The notes: generated by a model not told the origin, from the sequence alone. Counted from the stretch's first letter, positions 53,371-62,262 are shown. The stretch is 64,000 bases of DNA from Mesorhizobium sp. M1E.F.Ca.ET.045.02.1.1 (GCF_003952485.1 NZ_CP034447.1:4230501-4294500); one strand, 5' to 3'. Numbers and translations are program-made.

Positions 53371-54252
53371 TCACGCCAGCGCCTCCTCGACGATCCTTCC
53401 GAGCTCCGGCGCGATCGCCGACATATCCTCCTCGTCCTTGATCAGCACCCCTATGGCGCGGCGGAAGGCTTCCGGCCATGGGCTGCCGCCCTTTTCGAGA
53501 ATGGTCGCGGCGTTGGCCCATTCGACGGCTTCGGCGATGCCCGGCGGCTTTGCCAGAGGGCGGGCGCGTATCTGCTGCACGGCATTCGCCACCGCGCGCG
53601 CGGTCGCCTCGGCGACGTGGCCCGAGCGCAGCATGATGATCTCGGCCTCGCGCGCGGCGTCGGGATAACCGATCCAGTGATAGACGCAGCGCCGGCGCAA
53701 CGCCTCGGCGAGCTCGCGGGTGCGGTTCGAGGTCAGGATGACGATCGGCTGGGTCGCAGCGCGGATCGTGCCGCGCTCCGGGATGCTGATCTGGAAATCG
53801 GAGAGGAATTCGAGCAGCAGCGCTTCGAACTCATGGTCGGAACGGTCGATCTCGTCGACCAGCAGCACACGCTGGTCCGGCGCGCGCAAGACTTGCAGCA
53901 GCGGCCGCGCGATCAGGAAGCGGTCGTCATAGATGTCGATCTCGTGCTCGCCGGCATGGCGGATGGCGAGCAACTGGCGCTGGTAGTTCCATTCGTAGAG
54001 CGCATGCGCGGCGTCGATGCCTTCATAGCATTGCAGACGCACCAGCTCGCGGCCGAGCAGTTCCGCAACCGCCTTCGCCGCTTCGGTCTTGCCGACGCCC
54101 GGCGCGCCTTCGAGCAGCAGCGGCTTGCCCAAGCGGATCGCCAGGAAGATCGCGGTTGCGAGGCCGTCGTCGGCCAGATAGCGTGAAGCGGCGAGGCGCG
54201 TGGCCACGGCCTCCGGCGAAGCCGCCACCTCAATTGCATCGGCGCGGGTCAT
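53371..54252 (-). CDS. MoxR-family AAA+ ATPase, CoxD-like
   Basis: A 293-residue AAA+ ATPase. Walker A is LLLEGAPGVGKTEAAKAVAE (about residues 50-69), Walker B is RVLLVDEIDRSDHEFEALLL, sensor I is PIVILTSNRTRELAEALRRR. CoxD-type chaperones work with the VWA partner to insert or activate the molybdenum-sulfur centre of hydroxylases. It lies 7 nt after the second molybdopterin-subunit gene and before the VWA gene, as in cox clusters. Confidence 0.92.
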   Translation of the reverse strand: MTRADAIEVAASPEAVATRLAASRYLADDGLATAIFLAIRLGKPLLLEGAPGVGKTEAAKAVAELLGRELVRLQCYEGIDAAHALYEWNYQRQLLAIRHAGEHEIDIYDDRFLIARPLLQVLRAPDQRVLLVDEIDRSDHEFEALLLEFLSDFQISIPERGTIRAATQPIVILTSNRTRELAEALRRRCVYHWIGYPDAAREAEIIMLRSGHVAEATARAVANAVQQIRARPLAKPPGIAEAVEWANAATILEKGGSPWPEAFRRAIGVLIKDEEDMSAIAPELGRIVEEALA

Positions 54253-54259
54253 CTTCCGC

Positions 54260-55264
54260 TCAGCCTGCGGCCTGCGCCTTCAGCGCGCGCAGGATGCGTT
54301 CGGGCGTGATCGGCAAGGTATCGACGCGAACCCCGACGGCGTCGAAGACGGCGTTGGCGACGGCCGGGATCTGCGGATTGGCGCACATCTCGCCCGGACC
54401 CTTGGCGCCGAACGGGCCGTCGGCGGAAGGGCGCTCCAGCACGATGATCTCGGTCTCGGCGAGATCGCCAGGTCCCGGCATCAGGTACTGGTTGAAGTCG
54501 GTGCCGCCATGGTCCCGGCTCGGATAATAGGGCTCGGTCGTCTCATAGAGCGCGTGGCTGATGCCCATCCAGGAGCCGCCGACAAGCTGCTGCTCGACCA
54601 TCTTCGGATTAAGCGCACGGCCGATCTCGAAGACGTTCTTCACGGTGAGCACCGTCACCTCGCCGGTCTCGTCGTCGACCTCGACCTCCGCCACCGTGCA
54701 GGCATGGGCGTAGCAGGTCGAGGGCTTCATCGCGCCGGTCTCCTTTTCCGGATAGGAGCGCGGGATCAAGAACATGCCGCGCCCGGAGATCGAGCGGCCG
54801 CGCTTGAAATGCGCGGAAAGCGCGACATCGAAGATCGAGATCGATCGCTGCGGCGCACCTTTCACCAGTATGTTGCCCTGGCCATCGGTCTCCAGGTCGG
54901 AGGCATTCACCTCCAGCTCCTCGGCCGCCACTTCCAGCATAACCTGTCGGGCTTCCCTGGCCGCCTGGATGACGGCGTTGCCGGCGCGGTGCGTGCCGCG
55001 CGAGGCGAAGGTGCCCATGCAGTGCGGGCCGGTGTCGGTGTCGGCGGTGTCGATGACGACGCGGTCGGTCGGCACGCCGATGGTCTCGGCGCAGATCTGC
55101 GCCATGATCTGCTTCATGCCCTGGCCGAGATCGACGCTGGAGAGCGTCACCATGAAATTGCCGGTCGGCGTCGAATGCACCAGCGCCTGGGTCGGGTCGC
55201 CGCCGAGATTCATGCCGGTCGGATAGTTGATCGCGGCGACGCCGCGTCCGCGCCGTATCGCCAT
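54260..55264 (-). CDS. Xanthine-dehydrogenase-family molybdopterin subunit, C-terminal half as separate gene
   Basis: A 334-residue protein corresponding to the second half of the large subunit. It begins AIRRGRGVAAINYPTGMNLG, then LSSVDLGQGMKQIMAQICAE (cofactor binding), and ends with DGPFGAKGPGEMCANPQIPA, which contains the glutamate that acts as general base in this family. Its own ATG at 55264 has an AAGGGAG site and follows the stop of the first half by one base, so the split looks stable rather than a simple frameshift. Both halves must associate to form one active site. Confidence 0.88.
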   Translation of the reverse strand: MAIRRGRGVAAINYPTGMNLGGDPTQALVHSTPTGNFMVTLSSVDLGQGMKQIMAQICAETIGVPTDRVVIDTADTDTGPHCMGTFASRGTHRAGNAVIQAAREARQVMLEVAAEELEVNASDLETDGQGNILVKGAPQRSISIFDVALSAHFKRGRSISGRGMFLIPRSYPEKETGAMKPSTCYAHACTVAEVEVDDETGEVTVLTVKNVFEIGRALNPKMVEQQLVGGSWMGISHALYETTEPYYPSRDHGGTDFNQYLMPGPGDLAETEIIVLERPSADGPFGAKGPGEMCANPQIPAVANAVFDAVGVRVDTLPITPERILRALKAQAAG

Positions 55265-55265
55265 C

Positions 55266-56633
55266 TCAAGCTCCCTTCCTGTAGGAGGACATCGCCATGA
55301 ACTTCTCCGCCACCGGCCAGTTGGCGGCGCGCGAGGCTTCCTGCATGCACTCGATCAGCGCCGCGCCCTCTGTCGGCTGGCGATGTGCCTTCATGTCGCC
55401 GTCGCGATAGGCGTTGATGAAGCGGAATTCGAGCGGGTCCATGCCGATCAGCCGCGCCAGCTTGTCCATCTGCACCTCCAGCGCGAAGTCGCCGATGGTG
55501 ACGCCGAAGCCGCGCATGGCTGAGGAAGGGGTGCGGTTGGTGTAGACGCAGTAGGTGTCGATCCAGACATTCGGGATCGTGTAGGGCCCGGGATAGTGCG
55601 CGGCGCCCTTCTGCGCGCCATAGGGCGAATGGCGCGAATAGGCGCCGGCATCGGTATAGCCGGTCACCTTGCGCGCGACGATGCGGCCGTCCTTCATCAC
55701 GCCGTCCTTGATGACGACCTTCTCGGCCGCGCGGGGCGAGGAGATCTGCATCTCTTCCTCGCGGCTGTAGATAAAACAGACCGGGCGTCCTGTTAGCTTG
55801 GCCCCGAGGATGGCGATCGGCTCGACGATGACGTCGACCTTGCCGCCGAAGCCGCCGCCGACGGTGCCGCCGACGAAGTGCAGCTTCGAGCCCGGCATCT
55901 GCAGGATGATCGAGGCGTTGTCGAGGGTGAAGAACATCGCCTGCGTGTTGGTGTAGCAGGTGAAGCGGTCATTGCCCTCGGGCGCCACAACGCAGCCGGT
56001 GGTCTCGGTCGGCGCGTGCTCGATCGGCGAGGACTGGTAGGTCTGCTCGAGGATGTGATCGGCCTCGGCAAAACCTGCCTCGACATCGCCGAAGCGCACC
56101 TTGCGGCACTCGCCGCTGTCATAGAGGTAATAGTTCTGGCCGTGATATTCGTTGACGATCGGCGCGCCGGGCTTCAGCGCTTCCTCCATGTCGAAGACGG
56201 CCGGCAGCACCTCGTAATCGACCTTGACCTTGGCGGCGGCTTCCTGCGCCGCGCGCTCGGTCTCGGCCAGCACCGCCACTACCGCTTCGCCCTTCCAGCG
56301 CACCTTGCCGTCGGCAAGCACGGTTTCGTCCTCGGGGCCGATCTGGATCAGGATCAGGATGGTGTAGACGTTGTGTGGCACGTCCTTGGCTGTCAGCACC
56401 CTCACCACGCCCGGATGCTTTTCCGCCTCCGACGTGTCGATCGAGCGGATGCGGGCATGGTGATGCGGGCTGCGCACCATCTTCAGATGCAGCATGCCGG
56501 GAAAATTGCGGTCGGAGAAATAGGCGGTCTTGCCGGTGACATGCCCTGGCGAGTCCAGTCGAGGACGCGGCTGGCCGATCTCGTTGAGGCCGTCCTTGCG
56601 GACATCGGCGAAATAATCCTTGCGCAGCTCCAT
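55266..56633 (-). CDS. Xanthine-dehydrogenase-family molybdopterin subunit, N-terminal half as separate gene
   Basis: A 455-residue protein matching the first half of XdhB/CoxL-type subunits. Visible features are GQPRPRLDSPGHVTGKTAYF at the start, the substrate-domain stretch HAPTETTGCVVAPEG, and the cofactor motif GGTVGGGFGGKVDV. The active-site loop reads SAMRGFG, the xanthine-dehydrogenase type (compare AFRGFG), and not AYxCSFR of true CO dehydrogenase. It stops at SSYRKGA, just before the motif taken up by the next gene. The ATG at 56633 is preceded by GAGGGGA. It lies 11 nt after the iron-sulfur subunit gene. Confidence 0.88.
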   Translation of the reverse strand: MELRKDYFADVRKDGLNEIGQPRPRLDSPGHVTGKTAYFSDRNFPGMLHLKMVRSPHHHARIRSIDTSEAEKHPGVVRVLTAKDVPHNVYTILILIQIGPEDETVLADGKVRWKGEAVVAVLAETERAAQEAAAKVKVDYEVLPAVFDMEEALKPGAPIVNEYHGQNYYLYDSGECRKVRFGDVEAGFAEADHILEQTYQSSPIEHAPTETTGCVVAPEGNDRFTCYTNTQAMFFTLDNASIILQMPGSKLHFVGGTVGGGFGGKVDVIVEPIAILGAKLTGRPVCFIYSREEEMQISSPRAAEKVVIKDGVMKDGRIVARKVTGYTDAGAYSRHSPYGAQKGAAHYPGPYTIPNVWIDTYCVYTNRTPSSAMRGFGVTIGDFALEVQMDKLARLIGMDPLEFRFINAYRDGDMKAHRQPTEGAALIECMQEASRAANWPVAEKFMAMSSYRKGA

Positions 56634-56644
56634 GTCTGGTCCCC

Positions 56645-57127
56645 TCAGGCGGCGTTCTGCGAGTTGGCGCGCGCGGCGGCGAGCACCGCCTGGATGATCG
56701 GCTCGTAGCCGGTGCAGCGGCAGATGTTGCCGGACAGCGCCTCGACGACGTCCTCGCGGCTGGGGTTCGGCGTGCGGTCGAGCAGCACCTTGGCGGCCAT
56801 GATCACACCCGGCGTGCAAAAGCCGCATTGGGTGGCGAAGGCATCGAGGAAGGCGCGCTGCAGCGGATGCAGGACACCAGCTTCGGCGAGACCGGCGGTG
56901 GTCCTGATGTCGGCGCCGTTGCAGGTCTCGGCCAGCGTCAGACAGGAGAGTTTCAGTTCGCCGTCGATGATGACCGAGCAGGCGCCGCAGGTGCCCTGGT
57001 GGCAGCCGCCCTTAGGCGAGGTATCGCCGATCTTGTCCCTGAGCGCGTGGAGCAGCGTCGTGCCGCTCTCGATGAATTCGGCTTTTTCGGAGCCGTTGAG
57101 CGTGAACTGAACCGGGACCTTTGCCAT
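56645..57127 (-). CDS. Molybdenum hydroxylase small subunit, two [2Fe-2S] clusters
   Basis: A 160-residue iron-sulfur subunit. The plant-type ferredoxin ligands are in GGCHQGTCGACSVIIDGE with a fourth cysteine in LSCLTL; the second cluster is in QCGFCTPGVIMA and NICRCTGYEPI. Both sets are complete. It carries electrons from the molybdenum site to the FAD subunit. GGGAGGAAG precedes the ATG. Gap of 58 nt from the FAD gene. Confidence 0.95.
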   Translation of the reverse strand: MAKVPVQFTLNGSEKAEFIESGTTLLHALRDKIGDTSPKGGCHQGTCGACSVIIDGELKLSCLTLAETCNGADIRTTAGLAEAGVLHPLQRAFLDAFATQCGFCTPGVIMAAKVLLDRTPNPSREDVVEALSGNICRCTGYEPIIQAVLAAARANSQNAA

Positions 57128-57185
57128 TCTTCCTCCCTGCGCGCCTGCCCGAATGACCGGACAGACGCGCGTCCCCCACGAATGT

Positions 57186-57980
57186 TTAACTCAGCAGCAG
57201 GCGCCCGAGATGGACCGGCAGCACCTCGGCTCGATACCAGGCGCTGGCGATCGGGTCGGTGATCGGTGCAATTCCTTCGCCAACAGCGGCAAGCGCCGGC
57301 GCGATCTCCTCGGACGTGAGCTTGCAGCCAAGCAACGCCTTCTCCGCGGTCTTGGCCCGCATCGGCCGATCAGCCATGCAGCCAAGCGCGATGCGGGCGG
57401 ACGTCACCGTGCCGTCGGCGGCGCGCTGCAGGAGTGCCGCGATGCTCAGCACCGAGATGCCTTTCGGCTTCACGCGCGAGACCTTGAGGAAGCGGAAGCT
57501 ATCCGCCTTGGGCAGGGAGAAGCCGACAGCCGTGACGATGGCGCGGCTGTCGTCGCGGCCGGCCAGAAAGGCTTCGATCGGCGTCTCGCCGGTCCCGGCA
57601 GTGACGGTTGCATCGAGCGCCAGCAGCGCCACGGCGAAATCGCCGTAAGGGGCAGGGGCGAACAGATTGCCGCCGACGGTCGCCATGTTGCGGATCGCCG
57701 GGCCGCCGACAGCGCGCGCGGCCGGTGCAACGGCGGCAAGATCGGGATGGCGGGCGATCGCGGCCATGGTGACCGAAGCGCCGAGCTGGACCCTGCCGCC
57801 GGAAACGGTGATCGCCGACAGAGAAGGCTCGGTGACGCGCACGAGGCTTGATACGGAAACATCGCCCTCATTGGCGCCGCGAACCACCAGCGTGCCGCCG
57901 CCGAGATAACGGGTGCCCGACGCTTGCAGGGCCGCATTGGCGTCTTTCACCGTCGAGAAGGTCTGCAGCGCAAGCGACAT
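57186..57980 (-). CDS. Molybdenum hydroxylase FAD-binding subunit (CoxM type)
   Basis: A 264-residue FAD-binding protein. The two family motifs are RYLGGGTLVVRGANEGD (about residues 28-44) and AVGGPAIRNMATVGGNLFAP (about residue 95 on), both slight variants of the usual AGGTxL and TIGGN motifs. It oxidises the small subunit and passes electrons to NAD+, quinone or another acceptor. The ATG at 57980 starts 14 nt after the SRPBCC gene. Part of the hydroxylase operon. Confidence 0.92.
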   Translation of the reverse strand: MSLALQTFSTVKDANAALQASGTRYLGGGTLVVRGANEGDVSVSSLVRVTEPSLSAITVSGGRVQLGASVTMAAIARHPDLAAVAPAARAVGGPAIRNMATVGGNLFAPAPYGDFAVALLALDATVTAGTGETPIEAFLAGRDDSRAIVTAVGFSLPKADSFRFLKVSRVKPKGISVLSIAALLQRAADGTVTSARIALGCMADRPMRAKTAEKALLGCKLTSEEIAPALAAVGEGIAPITDPIASAWYRAEVLPVHLGRLLLS

Positions 57981-57994
57981 GGCCGCTCCCCGAT

Positions 57995-58438
57995 TTAGCT
58001 GTTGCCGGCGAAATGGCTCTTCAGGGCATTGAAGCCGCCCTGGAAGACATTGGCGCCCATGCCTTCGGCCAGCTTGTCGGCTTCTTCGGGGGCTGCATCG
58101 AAGCTTGCGGTCCATTCGGCATAGGTGCGGTCGCCGTCTGTCACTCGCCGCAATTGCAGTGTGGCCTTGTGGTTGGTGATCGGCTGCGGCGTTTCGAGGA
58201 TGGCGTAGCTGACCAGGAAATTCTCGTCGGAAAAGTCGAGCAGTTTTTCGCGCAGCCGCGCGCCGCTGACCAATTGGAAGTTGCGCACGCAGCCGATCGT
58301 GGTGGCGTCCTTGCCGTCCTCGATATGGCTTTCCACCATGCGCGGGTGCCAACTCGGCAGGCCGTTGAAATCGCGGACGCGCGCCCAGACCTGTTCGACC
58401 GGCGCGTCGATGACGCTGGAAATGGTGACTTTCGCCAT
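57995..58438 (-). CDS. SRPBCC-family protein (CoxG/polyketide-cyclase-like)
   Basis: A 147-residue helix-grip protein. It begins AKVTISSVIDAPVEQVWARV, then RDFNGLPSWHPRMVESHIED, the usual start of the polyketide_cyc2 family; a hydrophobic cavity is expected. CoxG-like members occur with molybdenum hydroxylases, where they bind quinone or assist membrane attachment; others bind the substrate. The ATG at 58438 is chosen on family start. First structural gene of the operon. Confidence 0.85.
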   Translation of the reverse strand: MAKVTISSVIDAPVEQVWARVRDFNGLPSWHPRMVESHIEDGKDATTIGCVRNFQLVSGARLREKLLDFSDENFLVSYAILETPQPITNHKATLQLRRVTDGDRTYAEWTASFDAAPEEADKLAEGMGANVFQGGFNALKSHFAGNS

Positions 58439-58542
58439 ATGCTCGTTCCCTTGCGAAGATGGGAAGAAGGCTAGGGCGGTCGGCCGTATTGCGCTTATCA
58501 ACGCGTCTTGCGCGCCTATCAATCAGTCTGAAAAACGTCCTC

Positions 58543-59370
58543 TCAGGACATTGCCCGGGCCGCTTCGCGATAAAGCGTCGGCGGCACGCCGACATGATCG
58601 CGGAAGAAGCGCGAGAAATTGCCCTGGGTGGTGAAGCCGAGATTGCAAGCGACAGAGATCAGCGGCTCTTGCGACCATTGCAACTGGCGCACAGCTTCCT
58701 CCATGCGCAGCGTGTTCCAGTAGACGTTCGGCGTCAGGTTGGTCTGTTCCTTGAACAAAGCGAAGAAGTGCGGCCGTGACAGGCCGACGCTGCGCGCCAC
58801 GTCGTCGAAGGAGATGCGCTCGCAGACATTGGCCTTCATCAACTGGATCGCCTTGCGGACGCGGAAATCCAGCATCGTGTTGATGCGAGCGCGCGCCGCC
58901 GGCGGCGCCGAGGCATCGGCGGCGTCGAGCACGCTGTCGATGAAGCGTTCGATCTCGTAGTTGGCGACGTCGTCGATGCTCTCATTGTCGGTCAGATGAT
59001 CGAGCAGGTTCGCCGCCGCCTGGTGCAGCCACGGTTCCAGCGTGATTGCCGCTTGCGTAAACAGCGGCGCCGACGATGGGAGGTCGCGACGCCGGCGCGC
59101 CCAGTCGGGATCGATGTAGAAGGCGAGGAAAAGGCCGGGCCTGCCGTCGCGCGAAAGTGCGTGGCTGTGCGGCTGGAACGAGTTGATGCCGGCCGCGGTG
59201 CTCTGTCCGAGCCGCACCGTCTCGCGGCCGATCGTCATTTCCCCGGCCGTGCCTTCCAGCCAGATGATGAGATGCGCCTCGCAATGGGCATGGGTGACGA
59301 AGTCGTTGGCGACATTCAGGACAGAGACATGTCCGAACCGGCCCCAATAGAGCCTGATCGCGTCCGTCAT
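58543..59370 (-). CDS. AraC-family transcriptional regulator
   Basis: A 275-residue regulator. The C-terminal double helix-turn-helix is clear: ISFDDVARSVGLSRPHFFAL and the second helix region SVACNLGFTTQGNFSRFFRD, followed by VGVPPTLYRE. The N-terminal half is a cupin-like sensor domain (HAHCEAHLIIWLEG, INSFQPHSHAL). GGGAGGAAA precedes the ATG. It lies 104 nt upstream of the hydroxylase operon on the same strand and is its likely activator, sensing the substrate. Confidence 0.92.
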   Translation of the reverse strand: MTDAIRLYWGRFGHVSVLNVANDFVTHAHCEAHLIIWLEGTAGEMTIGRETVRLGQSTAAGINSFQPHSHALSRDGRPGLFLAFYIDPDWARRRRDLPSSAPLFTQAAITLEPWLHQAAANLLDHLTDNESIDDVANYEIERFIDSVLDAADASAPPAARARINTMLDFRVRKAIQLMKANVCERISFDDVARSVGLSRPHFFALFKEQTNLTPNVYWNTLRMEEAVRQLQWSQEPLISVACNLGFTTQGNFSRFFRDHVGVPPTLYREAARAMS

Positions 59371-59660
59371 GGGTCTATTTCCTCCCGCAGGCGACTGGCC
59401 TCCCTTCGCCTGCCCGGGGATTTTGCGACCGGCGTCCGGCTTGCGTCAAGGTGTGCCGGAACGACGGGAGCCTCGCATCGCCCGTCCGGGTGGATTTTCA
59501 GACTGAGCGATAGGGGGCGTCCCTTCTCCCCTTGTGGGAGAAGGTGTCGCTGAAGGCGACGGATGAGGGGTGCTCCAGGGAACGCCAGCGTCTCACTTCG
59601 CTGGAATACCCCTCATCCGTCTCGGCGCTATCGCGCCGATCCACCTTCTCCCACAAGGGG

Positions 59661-59685
59661 CTAGCGTGCGCACACATTTGCTTCG
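59661..59685. repeat. IS terminal inverted repeat, left
   Basis: Exact reverse complement of 61149-61173 over 25 bp, beginning with CTAG at the outer end. Confidence 0.95.
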
Positions 59686-59688
59686 GGC

Positions 59689-61046
59689 TCATTTTTGCGA
59701 GGCCAGAACGAAGCCGTGTGTGATGGCGTTGAAGCGTCTGAGGCCGTGGGTGAAGGTGATGGGCCCTGGCGGGCGTTCCTTTTCGTAGCCGTTCCAGCCT
59801 CCGAGCCTGGCGATACACCAGGCGGCCCAGGCGAGCGTGTGCGTGGGGTGCGGGTTCTTCTGCTTTTGGGTCTTGCCTTCAAGCTTGGCGATGAGCACTT
59901 CCAGGACGGTGATCTCGGTGGGATCGAAGAGGTGTGCGGCCTGGAAGCGCTGGCCCGGCGAACCACGCCCGTGTACGAGTTGCATGACCTTGGTGGCGAC
60001 GACCAGAGCGGTGGCGGCCAGACGTTCGAGTGCATCGCCGTCGGCGATGAGACTTTCCTCCAGATCGATGGCCTGCGACTTCACGGTCCGAAACAGCTGT
60101 TCGACGCTCCAACGCGAGCGATACAGGTCGACGATGCGGCAGGCATCGGCGAGCGTTTCGACGCTGTGGGTGGTCAACAGCCGCCAGATCACCGCGTCCT
60201 TGGCCGAAGGTGGATCGATCTCACGCACTTCCACCATGTTGAGCGTGAGTTCGCGCGGATCGCGGCTGTCGGCGCCAAGGCGGGGCTGGCGCAAGCTCAC
60301 CGCGGTGAAGCGAACGGCCAGTTCGACGGTGCGGGCCGGCCGGCCGGGTCGGGCCTGCAGTTCGAAGGCAATGCGGCCGGCTTCCGGCGTCTTGGCGATC
60401 GCGCCGAACAGGCGCTCGCCCCGCGTGCCCAAGGCCCGATCCCGTACAGCGCGGATGAGCACATGGGTGCGCTCGTCGGGCAGCCTTGCAAACACTTCGT
60501 AGATGTCGGCCTCGCGGTCGCCGATCACCGTCATCTGCGGCGCGTCGGTCAGCGCCTGGCATGCCGCCTTGGCGGTGCCGATCCACTTGTGGCTTTCCTT
60601 GGCTTCGATCGGCAGCGCCTGGTAGTCATCCGCCTTCTCTGCCTCGCGCCGCCAGATCGTGGCGCCTGCAAGGCCAAGGACCGAGCCGTCCACGGCATCC
60701 ACGGCCAACGCCGGATGCACGAACAGCCCGATATCGGTGCCATTGCCGACACGACCGAGGCCGCGCTTGCGCGAAGCCTTGGCTTCATAGTTGATCTCGC
60801 TGCTGTCCTCGATGATCAGCACGTGGCGGCCGGCGGCCAGTTCGGCGGTTCGCGCCGCCGCCGTGCGGATGATCTCTTGCGTGCTCACGTGGCGATTGCG
60901 AAACAGGCGTGTGAATGCGACCTTCTCGGCGCGCGTGTCGGCCAGCCGGCGCATGCCCGTGCTGACACGCGCAAACATGCGCTCCAGAACCATGCTCCCC
61001 TTTTTTGCAGGCGCAGGTCGCCGAAGTAGCCAAGCAACGAAGCCAT
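59689..61046 (-). CDS. IS4-family transposase, two frames joined by a -1 frameshift
   Basis: A Tn5/IS50-like DDE transposase. The IS4 signature Y-2-R-3-E-6-K is intact in YRSRWSVEQLFRTVKSQ; the other catalytic regions are VLIIEDSSEINYEAKAS and TVIGDREADIYEV. The true start is probably ATG 61046, which has a strong GGAGG 8 nt upstream and encodes MASLLGYFGDLRLQK. That frame must shift by -1 at the run of six A and four G (plus-strand 60997-61006) to enter the long frame (from MVLERMF, 60993), giving about 452 residues. This could be programmed slippage or a one-base loss. Without the shift only a 434-residue form lacking the N-terminus is made. Confidence 0.88.
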
Positions 61047-61148
61047 CGTCAAAACCTCCAGAATCAACAATGGCGGCTACAGAATCACATACAATTCAAC
61101 CGCTTCAAGCCATTTTCCGACGGCGCCTCTTCACGCTTGACCACAGCA

Positions 61149-61173
61149 CGAAGCAAATGTGTGCGCACGCTAG
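61149..61173. repeat. IS terminal inverted repeat, right
   Basis: Exact reverse complement of 59661-59685 over 25 bp; the outer end CTAG abuts the second copy of the 11-bp target duplication. Confidence 0.95.
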
Positions 61174-61202
61174 CCCACAAGGGGAGAAGGGAAGATTGCG
61201 CC

Positions 61203-62201
61203 TCAGTCGCTGCGCCGGAAGTTGCGGATGCGGTCGAACAGCACGGCGAGCAGGATGGCGCCGCCGATGAAGGTGCCTTGCCAGAAGGCGTTGATGCCGA
61301 GCAGGCCGAGGCTGTTGCGGATCACCTCGATCAGTGCGGCGCCGACGATGGCGCCGAAGGCGGTGCCGACGCCGCCGGCGAGGTTGGCGCCGCCGATGAC
61401 GGTGGCGGCGATGACCTGGAGCTCCATGCCGGTGCCGATATTGGTGGTGACGGCGCCGAGCCAGCCGGTCTCGATGATGCCGGCCAGACCCGCCGACAAA
61501 GCCGAGATCATGTAGACCGCGACCTTGATCTGGCGCACCGGAACACCGGTCAGCGTCGCCGCATGCTCATTGCCGCCGATGGCGAAGATGTGCCGGCCGA
61601 ACTTGGTCCAGCGCAGGATGAAACCGGTGATCAGAGCCAGGATGATCATGTAGAGCACCGGGTTGGCGATGCCGAACAGCCAGGCGCCGCCGCCCAGCGC
61701 CAGAAGCTTGTCGTGGTCCGGCCCGAACTGGAAGACAACGGTGTTGTTTGAGGCGACCATGGCGAGGCTGCGGGCGACCGAGAGCATGCCGAGCGTCACC
61801 ACGAAAGGCGGGAAGTCGAGATAGGCGATAAGCACGCCGTTGAAGGCGCCGATGGCGAGCGCGGTGACGATCGTGGCCAGGATGCCGACCTCGATCGAAT
61901 AGCCGGCATGCATGGTGACGGCCAGCACCATCGAGCACAGGCACAGCACCGAGCCGACCGAAAGGTCGATGCCGCCGGTGATGATGACGAAAGTCATGCC
62001 GAGCGCGACGATGGCGACGAAGGTGATGTTGCGGGTGATGTTGTAGAGGTTCTTCTGCGTGGCGAAGGCGTCGGTGGCAACGGACAGGAACAGACAGGCC
62101 AGAATGACCGCGATCACCACCCAGAAGGTCTGGCTGGACAGTATGCGCGACAGGAAGCTGTGCTGCTTCTGCGCGATCGTCTGGTCAAGGGTAACTGCCA
62201 T
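61203..62201 (-). CDS. Sugar ABC importer permease (RbsC type)
   Basis: A 332-residue inner-membrane permease with about nine hydrophobic segments. Family motifs are [20 protein letters not shown] (about residues 72-91), KFGRHIFAIGGNEHAATLTG and AATVIGGANLAGGVGTAFGA. The N-terminus has a 20-residue polar leader. It follows the ATPase gene by 61 nt on the minus strand. The IS ends 30 nt beyond its stop, so the gene itself is undamaged. Confidence 0.92.
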   Translation of the reverse strand: MAVTLDQTIAQKQHSFLSRILSSQTFWVVIAVILACLFLSVATDAFATQKNLYNITRNITFVAIVALGMTFVIITGGIDLSVGSVLCLCSMVLAVTMHAGYSIEVGILATIVTALAIGAFNGVLIAYLDFPPFVVTLGMLSVARSLAMVASNNTVVFQFGPDHDKLLALGGGAWLFGIANPVLYMIILALITGFILRWTKFGRHIFAIGGNEHAATLTGVPVRQIKVAVYMISALSAGLAGIIETGWLGAVTTNIGTGMELQVIAATVIGGANLAGGVGTAFGAIVGAALIEVIRNSLGLLGINAFWQGTFIGGAILLAVLFDRIRNFRRSD

Positions 62202-62262
62202 TATCGACCTTTCCTGCCGGTGATGGGCCGCGTCCGCGCGGCGAGTTCCGGGGTTGCGGCGC

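Larger units (their letters stand above)
59661..61173 (-). mobile_element. IS4-family insertion sequence, 1513 bp
   Basis: The ends are perfect 25-bp inverted repeats starting CTAGCGTGCGCACACATTTG. It is flanked by an 11-bp direct repeat, CCCACAAGGGG (59650-59660 and 61174-61184), a target duplication of the size usual for IS4 elements. It holds one DDE transposase on the minus strand. Intact ends and an exact target duplication indicate a recent insertion, between the AraC gene of the hydroxylase operon and the sugar importer. Confidence 0.95.
59521..61191. repeat. Palindromic intergenic repeat element, interrupted by an IS
   Basis: The left end (59521-59544) and the right end (59644-59660 continued at 61185-61191) form a perfect 24-bp inverted repeat once the IS and one copy of the target duplication are removed. 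Inside are further paired arms (GGATGAGGGG near 59560 with CCCCTCATCC near 59610; CGCTG pairs near 59590 and 59600). The uninterrupted element would be about 148 bp. Its layout recalls the mosaic palindromic elements between genes in rhizobia. Confidence 0.82.

Noticed and set aside
51121..59370. Annotation of the molybdenum hydroxylase as aerobic CO dehydrogenase (CoxMSL)
   Set aside because: The gene order is cox-like, but the large subunit lacks the AYxCSFR loop and has SAMRGFG instead, so CO is not a supported substrate.
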